From positions 556,824 through 620,823 of the forward strand of contig JAVRFU010003718.1 of NCBI GenBank assembly GCA_032717465.1: a stretch of 64,000 bases of DNA, written 5' to 3'. The translations under genes were made by a program, and so were the position numbers. This DNA comes from Coenobita brevimanus. Its lineage: Eukaryota; Arthropoda; Malacostraca; Decapoda; Coenobitidae. The notes below the pieces were generated by a model. The model had not been told where the DNA came from and searched no databases. It saw only the letters and a list, made by a program, of their open reading frames with translations. This document shows, piece by piece, positions 30,334 to 41,545 of this stretch; within the stretch, counting starts at the first letter, position 1, and every line of letters starts with the position of its first letter.

Positions 30334-31372
30334 GTTGTCATCTTTATAAAGTGTAACCTCGGGATTAAATGACTGAATAGGGAGACCACCTTTAATCAAG
30401 TAGCATGGAGAATTGGAGGCTTCATGAACCATTCGATAGCATATGACAACATTCAAGAAAAATATATAGGAAGGAGGACAGAGTTCTACTTTGTTTTTGT
30501 TGATTTCATGAAGGTCTTTAACAGAGTGCCAGTGGGAATTGGAAAGCTCAGGATGGAGAACTGACTAGTTAGGGTGGTTATGGCAATGTATGAAGGTGCT
30601 CGCACTCAGGTGAAAGTGAACGGAGATTTGGGTGATAAATGTTCTGTGAATGGTGGTGGGCATCAAGGGTCAGTTTCAACCCCATTATTGTTCCACATGG
30701 TTCTTGAAGCTCTAATGAGACTTTAGAACTATACTCCCATGGGAGTTGTTTTATGCTAATGACAGTGTTGATGGCAGAGAGAGATAGGGTTGAAAGATGT
30801 AGGAAATACTGGGATAGAATGGGACTTGTGTGTTAGAGAGTAAGAGCGGATAAAGCTGAGGTGATGATATTTAGGGCAGGTGGTGGTGCTGTCCAAGGAG
30901 GGCGAGTTTGTCCATATGCAATTTGCCACAAGATTGTGGGGAATAATTCCACCTTGGGCGTCTTTGTGATAAGTGGGTGCATAAGAGATACAGTATTATT
31001 AGAAGGTAGGATTCCAAACCAAAATACTGTAATGGTGATTTTGTGTGTTTGGTGTGGAGGGGAGAGTGTGGCAAGACAGAGATATAGGAAAGGATTAAGT
31101 TTGGTGGAGTGTGTCTTCAGTGTGTGGAGGAGTTTTGTTATTTGTGGGACATGATATGTGCTGGAAGTGGGGCTACCTCGGTAGGAGGGTAATAAGTGCT
31201 TTTATGCAGCATGTGTTAGGATTTTAATGCTGTACGGTAGTGTGAATTGGTCAGTAATGGAGGTGGATAAAGCTCAGCGTACAGAGTTTGACATTAGAAT
31301 ATGTTGATAATGAAGGATAGATAATAGAGCCATAGTATTGTGTTGGAGCGACTTTAAGGAGAGAGAGCAACA
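30334..31372 (+). pseudogene. RTE-b relic, U3/U4 boundary
   Basis: Shares the GGGCGAG and GGATAAAGCTC variants with 16261-17299. Confidence 0.72.
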
Positions 31373-31716
31373 TTTGGAAACTGCCTGTACTGTTGTTTGC
31401 AGATGATACTGTATTGTTAAGTGAGGACAAAGGGTGAACTTCAAGGCTTGGTGAATGAGGTTCTAAGAGTGTGTAAGATATGGAATTTAATGGTGAATGT
31501 AGGGAAGAGTAAAGTTATGGTTCTCGAGAGAAATAAGGGATGCACAGTGATGTTGGATGATGAGGAAATGGAAAGTGTGAGTGCGTTTAAGTACTTGGAT
31601 AGTGTGATGAGTAAGGATTGAAGTTTGGAGGGTGAAGTGCTTGAAAATGTACAACAAGGAAGGAAGGTTGCTGATTTTTTGTAAGCAGTGATAAGAAACA
31701 GTGAAGTGGGCATGGA
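31373..31716 (+). pseudogene. RTE-a reverse transcriptase fragment, U4
   Basis: Carries the same extra T after the FADD motif as U3. Confidence 0.85.
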
Positions 31717-32006
31717 ATGACTGGCCTGGTGGGATCAGGATTGTATATATATATAGTTTAGAGGAAGGATGGGACCTGAATGTGTTAGTGATATGAGAAG
31801 AAGGGGTACATTGATGCTGGAGAGGATGGAGGGTGACAACTGAGTGGAGAGGGTGAGAGGTGTGAATGCTGAGGGTGAAGTTGTGAGAAACATACCATAA
31901 AAGAAATAGGTTGAGGTCATAGAGTTTGACCTAAGGAATTAGTGACTGAATAGAGAAGCAGCAGGTGGGAAGGGATTAAACTTGTAATTTCTCTTGAGTG
32001 TGTGGA

Positions 32007-32076
32007 CCCCTTGGGGAAGGGGGGAAAGAATACTTCCCCAGTATCCCTGCTTGTCGTAAGAGGCGACTAAAAGGGG
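32007..32076 (+). other. RTE-type 5' leader relic, U4
   Basis: CCCCTTGGGG variant as in U3. Confidence 0.8.
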
Positions 32077-32116
32077 CCTTTTTGTCTCCTCCAGTCTTTC
32101 TTTCTGTCCTGTCCTC

Positions 32117-33425
32117 TTTTTTTTTTTTATCACTATGCTCTTCTTCATACTTGTATTTACCTAATTGTGATGTATAGGAAATGAGCTACGCTCGTGGGGT
32201 CCCGTCTCTGTTTCTCAATAAGTCAAATTTAGCTTTAAAAGCGTTTAAGTTTTTAGACTGGACGATCTCTTTGTCCAGGTTATTCCATAGGTCTATACAT
32301 CTATAAGGAAAACTATATTTCTTGATATCCTTGAAGCAGCTTGGCTTCCTGAGTTTCATGCCGTGTCCTCCTGTTACTCTCTTATCCCATAAAAACAGAT
32401 CTTCTTTGTCAATTTTATCTACTCCCATCATGGTCCTGAACACTGCAATCATGTCGCCTCTCTTTCTCCTTTCTTCTGAGGAAGGCAAATCCAGCTTTTC
32501 CAGCCTCTCTCTGTACGACATCTGCCAGACTGGGGACCACCTTGGTTGCTGTTCTTTGTATTCTCTCAATCTTGTTTATGTTTTTCTTTTTGTGTTGGGA
32601 CCACACTACTGCTGCATATTCTTGCCTGGGGTGAATCATGGCCACTATCAATTTTTTCATCATCTCTTCATCCATATAATGAAAAGCTACTCTTATATTA
32701 GTCAGGAGTTTATACGTCTCTCTAACTGTCTTGTTAATGTGTTTTTCAGGTGACAAACAGTCCTGGACCAGCACACCCAAATCTTTCTCTTCTCTCGCTT
32801 TTGTGATTGGTTCATTACCCATCAAATAATTCAATGATGGCCTCTCAGTACTTTTACCCATTTCCAATATTTTACATTTCCTTGCATTAAATTTCATTTC
32901 CCACATCCGGCTCCAGTCGTGTATCCTATCCAGATCGTCCTGCAGCATTTTACAATCCTCCTCAACCTCTACCTTCCTCGAGATCTTTGCGTCATCAGCA
33001 AACAGACTTGCATAACTGTTCACTCCATCTACCATATCATTTACATAAATCAGGAACATTACTGGCATCAACACCGAACCCTGGGACTCCACTTGTTACT
33101 TCCCTCCATCCAGACATCATATCCTTTATTACTGTCCTCATTTGTCTGTCTCTCACAAAGTCTTTCATCCATTCCAGGAGGTTCTCCTTCAACCCTCCTA
33201 TATGCTTTAGTTTCCACATTAGTCTCTTATGGGGTACCTTGTCGAAGGCCTTCTGCAAATCTAAATACTGTACACACAATCCACCCAACCATCTCTCTCC
33301 TGAAGCACGTCAATCACTCTTGAGTAAAAGCTCAACAAGTTGGAAATACATGACCTTCCACTTCTGAATCCAAACTGACTGTCAGCCAAAATATTCATCT
33401 GTTCCAGATATTTTATCCATCTGTC
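32117..33425 (-). pseudogene. CR1-a reverse transcriptase, U4 copy, split by RTE-c
   Basis: FADD variant. A 3-bp loss near 32520 (GTACGACATCTGCC for GTACGACAGATCTGCC region) disrupts the SLADLSYRERL stretch, splitting the long frame into 32186-32569 and 32415-33092. SQGSVLMPVMF is private. The copy continues beyond the insertions at 36772-36839 and 39552-39630. Confidence 0.88.
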
Positions 33426-33426
33426 T

Positions 33427-36400
33427 GGTGAGTGTAGCCTATACACTGTATATACACTGTATATGGCTAGTGAGGGAGTGATCGCCCTTTACCTACACAG
33501 ATCAAAAGCCCTCGGGAGCCTGGGGGTGGTTGCTTTCTCAGGCAGAGGAACTCCTTGAGAGTGAAATGGCTGGGAGGCATGCCGGCACGTGACTGGCTAC
33601 AGCATAGCTCGGTCTTTCGGGTGTTGGCAATCAGGCAAGTTAGCTGGCTACTGCGACTGGAACACAATGGCGAGGTGTTCAGGAAGTTAGCCAAAGAAAC
33701 CTTGATGGACTCTGAAAGAACAATAATGGCCCCCAGTCCCGTGCAGCCCTTAAATGGGCAGGGGGTGCTAAGAATCTCACGGTTGCCTCAATTACAATCT
33801 AATTCCTTTGTCAATGCAAAAAATACAATTAAAATTGGTAACTGGAATGTGAGAACGCTAAATCATGATGGTAAAATCGATGAGTTAGTGAAGGTTTTTC
33901 AAAATTACGGACTTGATATTTGTGCTCTGACAGAAACTAGATTAACTGGAGTCGATAAGTTGGATTTGGAGGATGGTATACGTTTATTGATATCTGGTCG
34001 ACAGGACGGAATGCATTATCAGGGAGTAGGATTGTTGCTGGGTTGTAAGGCAAATAAGGCTTTATGTGAGTGGGATCCTATAGATGAGCGATTGCTATAC
34101 GCACGGTTTAAATCAAATCATGGCAACATCAGTCTGTTTGTGTGTTATGCACCTACTAATGATGCACTCGATGAAAGGAAAGACACATTTTATGAAAAGT
34201 TGCAAGAAGGAGTAGGAAGGGTACCTAGACATGATGTTTTGATCTGCGTTGGAGACTTTAATGCAGTAATGGGCTGTTCAAATGAGGGATTTGAGGCATG
34301 TATGGGTAAGATGGGAGTTGGTAGTAGGATGAGTGAAAACGGAGTGAGGTTTGGAAGCTTCTGTCTAGCAAATGACCTAGTCATCGGGGGCACACTCTTT
34401 CAGCATTGCAATATACACAAGGCAACTTGGGTATCGCCGTGTGGAAAATATAAAAATCAGATTGATCACATCGCTATCAGTAGGAGGCATAGAAGTTCTC
34501 TGCTAGATGTTCATGTTAAACGGGAAGCGGATATTGGTAGTGACCATCAACTCAGCATTGCAAAAATAAGGTTTAAACTTAAAAATCAGAAGAAGGAAAA
34601 ATCTGGTGTTGGTAGATACGATATTGTTAAGCTTAGAAGGGAAGGAGAAGAAAAGGAGGAATTCAGATTAGAATGCAGAAATAGGTTTTTGGTGTTGGAA
34701 ACGTTGGAAGAGGGGGAGAGAAGTGTAGATGAGATGTGGGAGGATGTGAACAAAGTTTTGCATGAGACTGCTGAATGTACGATTGGAAGGAGACATAGAT
34801 TCAGGAGAAAGAAATGGATATCAGAGGAAACGTGGGATATGATAAAAAAGAGAGGTGAGGCTAAATTGAGGAGTGAGATGCAATGTGTTGATGAACGAGA
34901 GATTGAATTAGCAAGAGCTGCGTACTGGAGTTTGAATTCAGAAGTAAGAAGGTTAGCTAGGAGAGATAAAAGAAGATGTGTGGATGAAAAGGTTGCAGAG
35001 ACTGAAATCTTAATAAACAAAAATGATGGACAGAGTCAAAGAATAGCATATGAATCGATTAGAGAACTGAGTGGTAATGCAGGTAAACGCTAGGAAATAC
35101 CAGTTAGAGACAGGGAAGGAAATTTATTGACCAAAGATGGAGATATTAAAAATAGATGGAAAGAGTACTTTGAGACAGTTCTTAATAGACCAATACCACC
35201 AGAAGAGGATATACCGTCTGCTCAGGAAGATTTAAATATAGAAACAGGCGAGTTGAGGCTTGCAGAAGTGGAGAAAGCAGTAAAACAGTTAAAGAATAAT
35301 AAGGCACCAGGGGAGGATGGTTTATTTCCGGAAATGTTTAAAGTGGAGGGGGATAGATTAATAATGATGTTGACCAAGCTATTCAATAAGATATGGGTGA
35401 CGGGGTTACTACCATCAGTTTGGAAGAATGGTGTAATTGTTAAAGTTCCGAAGAAGGGAGACCTGAGTGAATGTGGTAATTGGAGGGGAATCTCTTTGTC
35501 ACCGATAGCTTTGAAAGTTTTCAGTAGAGTGTTGTTAAATAGGTTGGAGCCGGTGGTTGAGGGTATTCTGAGGGATGAACAGGCTGGTTTTAGAAAGGGA
35601 CGTGGTTGCAATGATCAGATCCTTATAGTTAGGCATTTGATGCAGCAAGTTAATGAAATGAGAGTACCGTTAAGTCTTTGTTTTGTTGATTTTGAAAAGG
35701 CTTTTACAGTGTTTCGAGAGAGACTATGGGGAAGATCATGAGACATTATGGAATACCAGAGGAGTTTGTGAGGGTCATTATGAACATGCATGAGGACACA
35801 TTTTGTAAAGTGATGGTTGATGGTTGTCTGAGTGATTCGTTTGAAGTCAAGTCCGGAGTAATTCAAGGTGGTGTTCTATCGCCTTTACTATTTGTATTGG
35901 TCATTGATTACATTATGAAACGCGTTGGAACAGAAACCGGTGCAGGTATACTTTGGGGAGAGAACAGGAAACTTTTGGATTTAGATTATGCAGATGATAT
36001 AGTTTTGATTTGTGATGGGCCAGAAGAGATGCAGAGAGTGTTGGACTGTTTGGTGAGTGAAGGTCGCAAGGTGGGTTTGGTTATTAATTGTGGAAAAACT
36101 GAAATAATCAATATGAATATGGAAAATGCGCAGGAATGTGTAATTGGAGGTATGGTTGTAAAGCAAGTTGATAGGTTTAAATATTTAGGTACTTATTTAG
36201 CCAAGGATGGTTCTTTGAACTTTGAATTCGAGGAAAGGTTAAAGAAGGCTAATCAGGCAATGGGAATGCTTAAAAATATTTGGAATAATAACAATTTTTC
36301 TGTGCATACAAAAATCAAACTTTATAAGGTAATGGTTAGGAGTATCTTAATTTATGGACACGAGTCTTGGTACAGCACAGTGACTATGGAAAATAAATTC

Positions 36401-36771
36401 TTGGTGTTTGAAAACAAAGCACTTAGAAGAATATTAGGAGTTAAGTGGTGGGAAAGGATACCAAATAGTAGAATTAGAGAAATAACGGGAGTGCAGCCGA
36501 TCGATGAATATGTTAGGTTCTCACGATGGAAGTGGCTAGGACATGTGTAGAGGAGACAGGGAATAGTACGAGGTACACCAGGGTGGGTGGCACTTGGTAG
36601 GAGAGATAGAGGAAGGCCAAAAGAGACGTGGGTGAGGACAATGAGACTGGAAGCTGGAGATGAGTGTTGGGGAGATCTTGAGGAGTTAGCACAAGATAGG
36701 ATGTGGTGGTGTGAGTTCATCGAGGCCCTATGCATCTCCGAGGGTGCCACAGGAAATGAGTGACTGACTGA
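33427..36771 (+). mobile_element. RTE-c non-LTR retrotransposon, apparently full length
   Basis: CTGTCT occurs on both sides (33421-33426 and 36772-36777), a likely 6-bp target-site duplication, although the 3' tail (TGAC)n partly merges with it. The element is 3,345 bp, with about 150 bp of leader, one broken ORF and a TGACTGACTGA tail. The 5' end is supported by the U10 copy starting at the identical base. Confidence 0.88.
33579..36748 (+). pseudogene. RTE-c endonuclease/reverse transcriptase ORF, broken
   Basis: The first ATG is at 33579. The endonuclease is intact to the eye: IGNWNVRTLNHDGKID, ALTETRLTG, CYAPTND, VGDFNAVMG (catalytic Asp and Asn kept), NQIDHIAIS and GSDHQLSIAK. Reverse transcriptase parts are KAPGEDGLFPEMF, NWRGISLSPIALKV, GFRKGRGCNDQ, CFVDFEKAF, GVIQGGVLSPLLF and DYADDIV. 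Lesions compared with the 36840 copy: AAG to TAG at 35091-35093, a one-base loss right after motif A (35704-35707) and TAT to TAG at 36548-36550. The remaining pieces are open (35127-35741, 35726-36550). It is more distant from RTE-a than RTE-d is; exact clade needs a tree. Confidence 0.9.
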
Positions 36772-36839
36772 CTGTCTTTCAGAATTCTTTCACACAATTT
36801 TGCAACCATGCTGGTTAGAGACACTGGTTTATAATTCAC
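36772..36839 (-). pseudogene. CR1-a island between two RTE-c copies
   Basis: Sixty-eight bases equivalent to U1 2225-2292 (LTSMVAKLCERILKD region on the minus strand), with GGTTAGAGAC giving a leucine codon as in U7 and U8. Confidence 0.85.
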
Positions 36840-39550
36840 ATAAGGCTTTATGTGAGTGGGATCCTATAGATGGGCGATTGTTATACGCACGGTTTAAATC
36901 AAATCATGGCAACATCAGTCTGTTTGTGTGTTATGCACCTACTAATGATGCACTCGATGAAAGGAAAGACACATTTTATGAAAAGTTGCAAGAAGGAGTA
37001 GGAAGGGTACCTAGACATGATGTTTTGATCTGCGTTGGAGACTTTAATGCAGTAATGGGCTGTTCAAATGAGGGATTTGAGGCATGTATGGGTAAGATGG
37101 GAGTTGGTAGTAGGATGAGTGAAAACGGAGTGAGGTTTGGAAGCTTCTGTCTAGCAAATGACTTAGTGATCGGGGGCACACTCTTTCAGCATTGCAATAT
37201 ACACAAGACAACTTGGGTGTCGCCGTGTGGAAAATATAAAAATCAGATTGATCACATCGCTATCAGTAGGAGGCATAGAAGTTCTCTGCTAGATGTTCAT
37301 GTTAAACGGGGAGCGGATATTGGTAGTGACCATCAACTCAGCATTGCAAAAATAAGGTTTAAACTTAAAAATCAGAAGAAGAAAAAATCTGGTGTTGATA
37401 GATACGATATTGTTAAGCTTAGAAGGGAAGGAGAAGAAAAGGAGGAATTCAGATTAGAATGCAGAAATAGGTTTTTGGTTTTGGAAACGTTGGAAGAGGG
37501 GGAGAGAAGTGTAGATGAGATGTGGGAGGATGTGAACAAAGTTTTGCATGAGACTGCTGAATGTACGATTGGAAGGAGACATAGATTCAGGAGAAAGAAA
37601 TGGATATCAGAGGAAACGTGGGATATGATAAAAAAGAGAGGTGAGGCTAAATTGAGGAGTGAGATGCAATGCGTTGATGAACGAGAGATTGAATTAGCAA
37701 GAGCTGCGTACTGGAGTTTGAATTCAGAAGTAAGAAGGTTAGCTAGGAGAGATAAAAGAAGATGTGTGGATGAAAAGGTTGCAGAGACTGAAATCTTAAT
37801 AAACAAAAATGATGGACAGAGTCAAAGAATAGCATATGAATCGATTAGAGAACTGAGTGGTAATGCAGGTAAACGCAAGGAAATACCAGTTAGAGACAGG
37901 GAAGGAAATTTATTGACCAAAGATGGAGATATTAAAAATAGATGGAAAGAGTATTTTGAGACAGTTCTTAATAGACCAATACCACCAGAAGAGGATATAC
38001 CGTCTGCTCAGGAAGATTTAAATATAGAAACAGGCGAGTTGAGGCTTGCAGAAGTGGAGAAAGCAGTAAAACAGTTAAAGAATAATAAGGCACCAGGGGA
38101 GGATGGTTTATTTCCGGAAATGTTTAAAGTGGAGGGGGATAGATTAATAATGATGTTGACCAAGCTATTCAATAAGATATGGGTGACGGGGTTACTACCA
38201 TCAGTTTGGAAGAATGGTGTAATTGTTAAAGTTCCGAAGAAGGGAGACCTGAGTGAATGTGGTAATTGGAGGGGAATCTCTTTGTCACCGATAGCTTTGA
38301 AAGTTTTCAGTAGAGTGTTGTTAAATAGGTTGGAGCCGGTGGTTGAGGGTATTCTGAGGGATGAACAGGCTGGTTTTAGAAAGGGACGTGGTTGCAATGA
38401 TCAGATCTTTATAGTTAGGCATTTGATGCAGCAAGTTAATGAAATGAGAGTACCGTTAAGTCTTTGTTTTGTTGATTTTGAAAAGGCTTTTGATAGTGTT
38501 TCGAGAGAGACTATGGGGAAGATCATGAGACATTATGGAATACCAGAGGAGTTTGTGAGGGTCATTATGAACATGCATGAGGACACATTTTGTAAAGTGA
38601 TGGTTGATGGTTGTCTGAGTGATTCGTTTGAAGTCAAGTCCGGAGTAATTCAAGGTGGTGTTCTATCGCCTTTACTATTTATATTGGTCATTGATTACAT
38701 TATGAAATGCGTTGGAACAGAAACCGGTGCAGGTATACTTTGGGGAGAGAACAGGAAACTTTTGGATTTAGATTATGCAGATGATATAGTTTTGATTTGT
38801 AATGGGCCAGAAGAGATGCAGAGAGTGTTGGACTGTTTGGTGAGTGAAGGTCGCAAGGTGGGTTTGGTTATTAATTGTGGAAAAACTGAAATAATCAATA
38901 TGAATATGGAAAATGCACAGGAATGTGTAATTGGAGGTATGGTTGTAAAGCAAGTTGATAGGTTTAAATATTTAGGTACTTATTTAGCCAAGGATGGTTC
39001 TTTGAACTTTGAATTCGAGGAAAGGTTAAAGAAGGCTAATCAGGCAATGGGAATGCTTAAAAATATTTGGAATAATAACAATTTTTCTGTGCATACAAAA
39101 ATCAAACTTTATAAGGTAATGGTTAGGAGTATCTTAATTTATGGACACGAGTCTTGGTACAGCACAGTGACTATGGAAAATAAATTCTTGGTGTTTGAAA
39201 ACAAAGCACTTAGAAGAATATTAGGAGTTAAGTGGTGGGAAAGGATACCAAATAGTAGAATTAGAGAAATAACGGGAGTGCAGCCGGTCGATGAATATGT
39301 TAGGTTCTCACGATGGAAGTGGCTAGGACATGTGTATAGGAGACAGGGAATAGTACGAGGTACACCAGGGTGGGTGGCACTTGGTAGGAGAGGAAGAGGA
39401 AGGCCAAAATATACGTGGGTGAGGACAATGAGACGGGAAGCTGGAGATGAGTGTTGGGGAGATCTTGAGGAGTTAGCACAAGATAGGATGTGGTGGTGTG
39501 AGTTCATCGAGGCCCTATGCAACCCTGAGGGTGCCACAGGAAATGACTGA
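36800..39550 (+). CDS. RTE-c polyprotein, 5'-truncated insertion with intact reverse transcriptase
   Basis: 916 open codons. The first ~13 (GTG-independent ATG at 36808 onward region) come from antisense CR1-a; RTE-c starts at 36840 within the endonuclease (KALCEWDPIDGRLLYARF). The endonuclease therefore lacks its first ~110 residues, including the NWNVRT asparagine and the ETR glutamate, but keeps VGDFNAVMG, IDHIAIS and SDH. The reverse transcriptase is complete and unbroken: motif A FVDFEKAFDSV (Asp559), GVIQGGVLSPLLF, YADD with Asp661-662, and the C-terminal FSRWKWLGHVYRR and ALCNPEGATGND. The stop TGA lies inside the TGACTGAC tail. It is probably not translated from a native promoter. Confidence 0.88.
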   Translation: MQPCWLETLVYNSHKALCEWDPIDGRLLYARFKSNHGNISLFVCYAPTNDALDERKDTFYEKLQEGVGRVPRHDVLICVGDFNAVMGCSNEGFEACMGKMGVGSRMSENGVRFGSFCLANDLVIGGTLFQHCNIHKTTWVSPCGKYKNQIDHIAISRRHRSSLLDVHVKRGADIGSDHQLSIAKIRFKLKNQKKKKSGVDRYDIVKLRREGEEKEEFRLECRNRFLVLETLEEGERSVDEMWEDVNKVLHETAECTIGRRHRFRRKKWISEETWDMIKKRGEAKLRSEMQCVDEREIELARAAYWSLNSEVRRLARRDKRRCVDEKVAETEILINKNDGQSQRIAYESIRELSGNAGKRKEIPVRDREGNLLTKDGDIKNRWKEYFETVLNRPIPPEEDIPSAQEDLNIETGELRLAEVEKAVKQLKNNKAPGEDGLFPEMFKVEGDRLIMMLTKLFNKIWVTGLLPSVWKNGVIVKVPKKGDLSECGNWRGISLSPIALKVFSRVLLNRLEPVVEGILRDEQAGFRKGRGCNDQIFIVRHLMQQVNEMRVPLSLCFVDFEKAFDSVSRETMGKIMRHYGIPEEFVRVIMNMHEDTFCKVMVDGCLSDSFEVKSGVIQGGVLSPLLFILVIDYIMKCVGTETGAGILWGENRKLLDLDYADDIVLICNGPEEMQRVLDCLVSEGRKVGLVINCGKTEIINMNMENAQECVIGGMVVKQVDRFKYLGTYLAKDGSLNFEFEERLKKANQAMGMLKNIWNNNNFSVHTKIKLYKVMVRSILIYGHESWYSTVTMENKFLVFENKALRRILGVKWWERIPNSRIREITGVQPVDEYVRFSRWKWLGHVYRRQGIVRGTPGWVALGRRGRGRPKYTWVRTMRREAGDECWGDLEELAQDRMWWCEFIEALCNPEGATGND

Positions 39551-39551
39551 C
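36840..39551 (+). mobile_element. RTE-c second copy in U4, 5' truncated
   Basis: Inserted between ATAATTCA and TTCCCTG of CR1-a. Seven unit bases (GGGGTTC) are missing at the site and no duplication is seen, so the insertion came with a small target deletion. The tail is TGACTGAC. Confidence 0.88.
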
Positions 39552-39878
39552 TTCCCTGTTTCCTCCCTTATAAATTGGTACCACATTTGCCCTCTTCCAT
39601 TCTTGAGGCACTTTCCCCACATCCAGAGAGTTAACAGTTACTCCCAGTCCTTCATTTATGGAACAGGTCAGCTGAGGAACTGTCTCCCTCTGTCTGTATT
39701 TCCTACTTCCCATGATCTCCACACTTTAAAATGCAGTGTGTCCATTCATCTCGAAATGATCAGATCTTGAATTTTGCTCTCTCGTATTTTGTTTTTCTCT
39801 TGTAAGGAGCAACGATTGCGAGCTTGTTGCCTTTGGTTCCTTCTTCCTCGCATTAAAAAAAAAAAAAAAAAAAAAAAA
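39552..39878 (+). pseudogene. CR1-a remainder and LINE-x 3' end with poly(A), U4
   Basis: 39552-39630 finishes CR1-a on the minus strand. From about 39630 the LINE-x frame RVNSYSQSFIYGTGQLRNCL runs to a stop at 39768-39770. A24 lies at 39855-39878. Confidence 0.78.
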
Positions 39879-40749
39879 GAGTTGTCATCTTTATAAAGTG
39901 TAACCTCGGGATTAAAGGACTGAATAGGGAGACCGCCTTTAATGAAGTAGCATGGAGAATTGGAGGCTTCATAAACCATACAATTGCATATGACAACATT
40001 CAATAAAAATATATAGGAGGGAGTACAGAGTTCTACTTTTTTTTGTTGATTTCATGAAGGTCTTTAACAGAGTGCCAGTGGGAATTGGAAAGCTCGGGAT
40101 GGAGAACTGACTAGTTAGGGTGGTTACGGCAATGTATGAAGGTGCTCGCACTCAGGTGAAAGTGAACGGAGATTTGGGTGATAAATGTTCTGTGAATGGT
40201 GGTGGGCATCAAGGGTCAGTTTCAACCCCATTATTGTTCCACATGGTTCTTGAAGCTCTTATGAGACTTTAGAACTACACTCCCATGGGAGTTGTTTTAT
40301 GCTAATGACAGTGTTGATTGCAGAGAGAGATAGGGTTGAAAGATGTAGGAAATACTGGGATAGAATGGGACTTGTGTGTTAGAGAGTAAGAGCGGATAAA
40401 GCTGAGGTGATGATATTTAGGGCAGGTGGTGGTGCTGTCCAAGGAGGGTGAGTTTGTCCATATGCAATTTGCCACAAGATTGTGGGGAATAATTCCACCT
40501 TGGGCGTCTTTGTGATAAGTGGGTGCATAAGAGATACAGTATTATTAGAAGGTAGGATTCCAAACCAAAATACTGTAATGGTGATTTTGTGTGTTTGGTG
40601 TGGAGGGGAGAGTGTGGCAAGACAGAGATGTAGGAAAGGATTAAGTTTGGTGGAGTGTGTCTTCAGTGTGTGGAGGAGTTTTGTTATTTGTGGGACATGA
40701 TATGCGCTGGAAGTGGGGCTACCTCGGTAGGAGGGTAATAAGTGCTTTT
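39879..40749 (+). pseudogene. RTE-b relic, U4/U5 boundary
   Basis: Decayed as elsewhere. Its end is separated from the rest of RTE-b (41556-41717) by the RTE-d insertion. Confidence 0.72.
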
Positions 40750-40759
40750 ATGCAGCATG

Positions 40760-41473
40760 AGTGAAGATGAATGGGATTTGCAAGGTTTGGTGAATGAATT
40801 TGGGACAGTGTGTAGGAGGAGGAAGCTGAAAGTTAATGTAAACAAAAGTAAAGTTATGGTGTTTGAGAGGAATGAAGTCACAGAGTGTGCAGTGAGGTTG
40901 GATGGTGAGGATATGGAGAATGTGAGTGCATTCAAGTACTTGGGTAGTGTGATGAGTAAGGATGGAACTTTGGGGGATGAAGTACGTGAAAGGGTACAGC
41001 AGGGAAGGAAGGTTGTTGGCACACTGAAAGCAGTGATGAGAAATAGGGAGGTGAGTATGGAAGTTAAGAAGTCACTGCATGATGGTATTGTGATCCCTAC
41101 CCTGACGTATGGAAGCAAGGCGTGGACCTTGCAAGAGGGGAACAAGTCAAGAGTGAGAGCAGTGGAAATGAGTTACTTGAGAGGAGCATGTGGAGTGACA
41201 TGGAGGGACAGGTTGACGAATGAAGAAGTGAAGGAACGTTGTGGGGTAGATGTGGATGTGGTTGAAAAGATTAGGAGAAATAAACTGAGGTGGTTTGGAC
41301 ATGTGGAGAGGATGGAGAATGAAAGACTGACTAAGAGAGTGTATGTAGGTGAGGTGGAGGGAGGGAGAGGGAGGGGTAGACCGAGGATGAGGTGGAGGGA
41401 TGGAGTTGAGAGGTATATGAGGGAGGGGGGAGTGAGTTGGGGGAGGGGAGTCAAATGGTGGGTGACAGAGTGA
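40760..41473 (+). pseudogene. RTE-d reverse transcriptase C-terminal fragment
   Basis: An open frame from SEDEWDLQGLVNEFG just after the lost FADD, through VNVNKSKVMVFER, SAFKYLGSVMSKDG, LTYGSKAW, VEMSYLRGACGVTWRDRL, RNKLRWFGHVERM and RGRGRPRMRWRDGVERYM, to a stop at 41471-41473. Unbroken over about 235 codons, so it is younger or better preserved than the copies in D, but has no catalytic motifs. Confidence 0.88.
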
Positions 41474-41545
41474 CTTGGAGGCGTTTTGTCTGCGGCCACC
41501 CTTTGCGGGATTAGGGCGTCGGGCTATAGATAGATAGATAGATAG
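40760..41545 (+). mobile_element. RTE-d 3' fragment with perfect 10-bp target-site duplication
   Basis: ATGCAGCATG occurs at 40750-40759 and 41546-41555, directly flanking 786 bp that end in (ATAG)n. The target is the first 10 bp of the array unit. This is a textbook 5'-truncated insertion by target-primed reverse transcription, and it occurred after the array unit existed. Confidence 0.95.

Larger units (their letters stand above)
17131..31203 (+). repeat. Array unit U3 (14,073 bp, carries insert D2)
   Basis: Repeats U2 at about 14.07-kb spacing with the same D insertion, but its CR1-a lacks the 438-bp deletion of U2 and has the FDDD variant. The two units therefore differ more in the backbone than inside D. 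Internal poly(A) is 12 nt (30322-30333). Bases 17644-17933 match the unassigned 523-810 segment. Confidence 0.92.
31204..40749 (+). repeat. Array unit U4 (9,546 bp, two RTE-c insertions)
   Basis: Its left end shares private variants with U3. Its CR1-a is split by RTE-c copies at 33427-36771 and 36840-39551, leaving a 68-bp island of CR1-a between them. Poly(A) is 24 nt at 39855-39878. Confidence 0.92.

Noticed and set aside
33427..33578. HDV-like fold in the RTE-c leader
   Set aside because: I could not assemble the required helix order; only short repeats such as CACTGTATA are evident.
33579..36748. RTE-c as a host nuclease gene (such endonuclease domains are often mislabelled as a craniofacial development protein)
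   Set aside because: The same frame continues into a reverse transcriptase and ends in a microsatellite tail with a likely target-site duplication.
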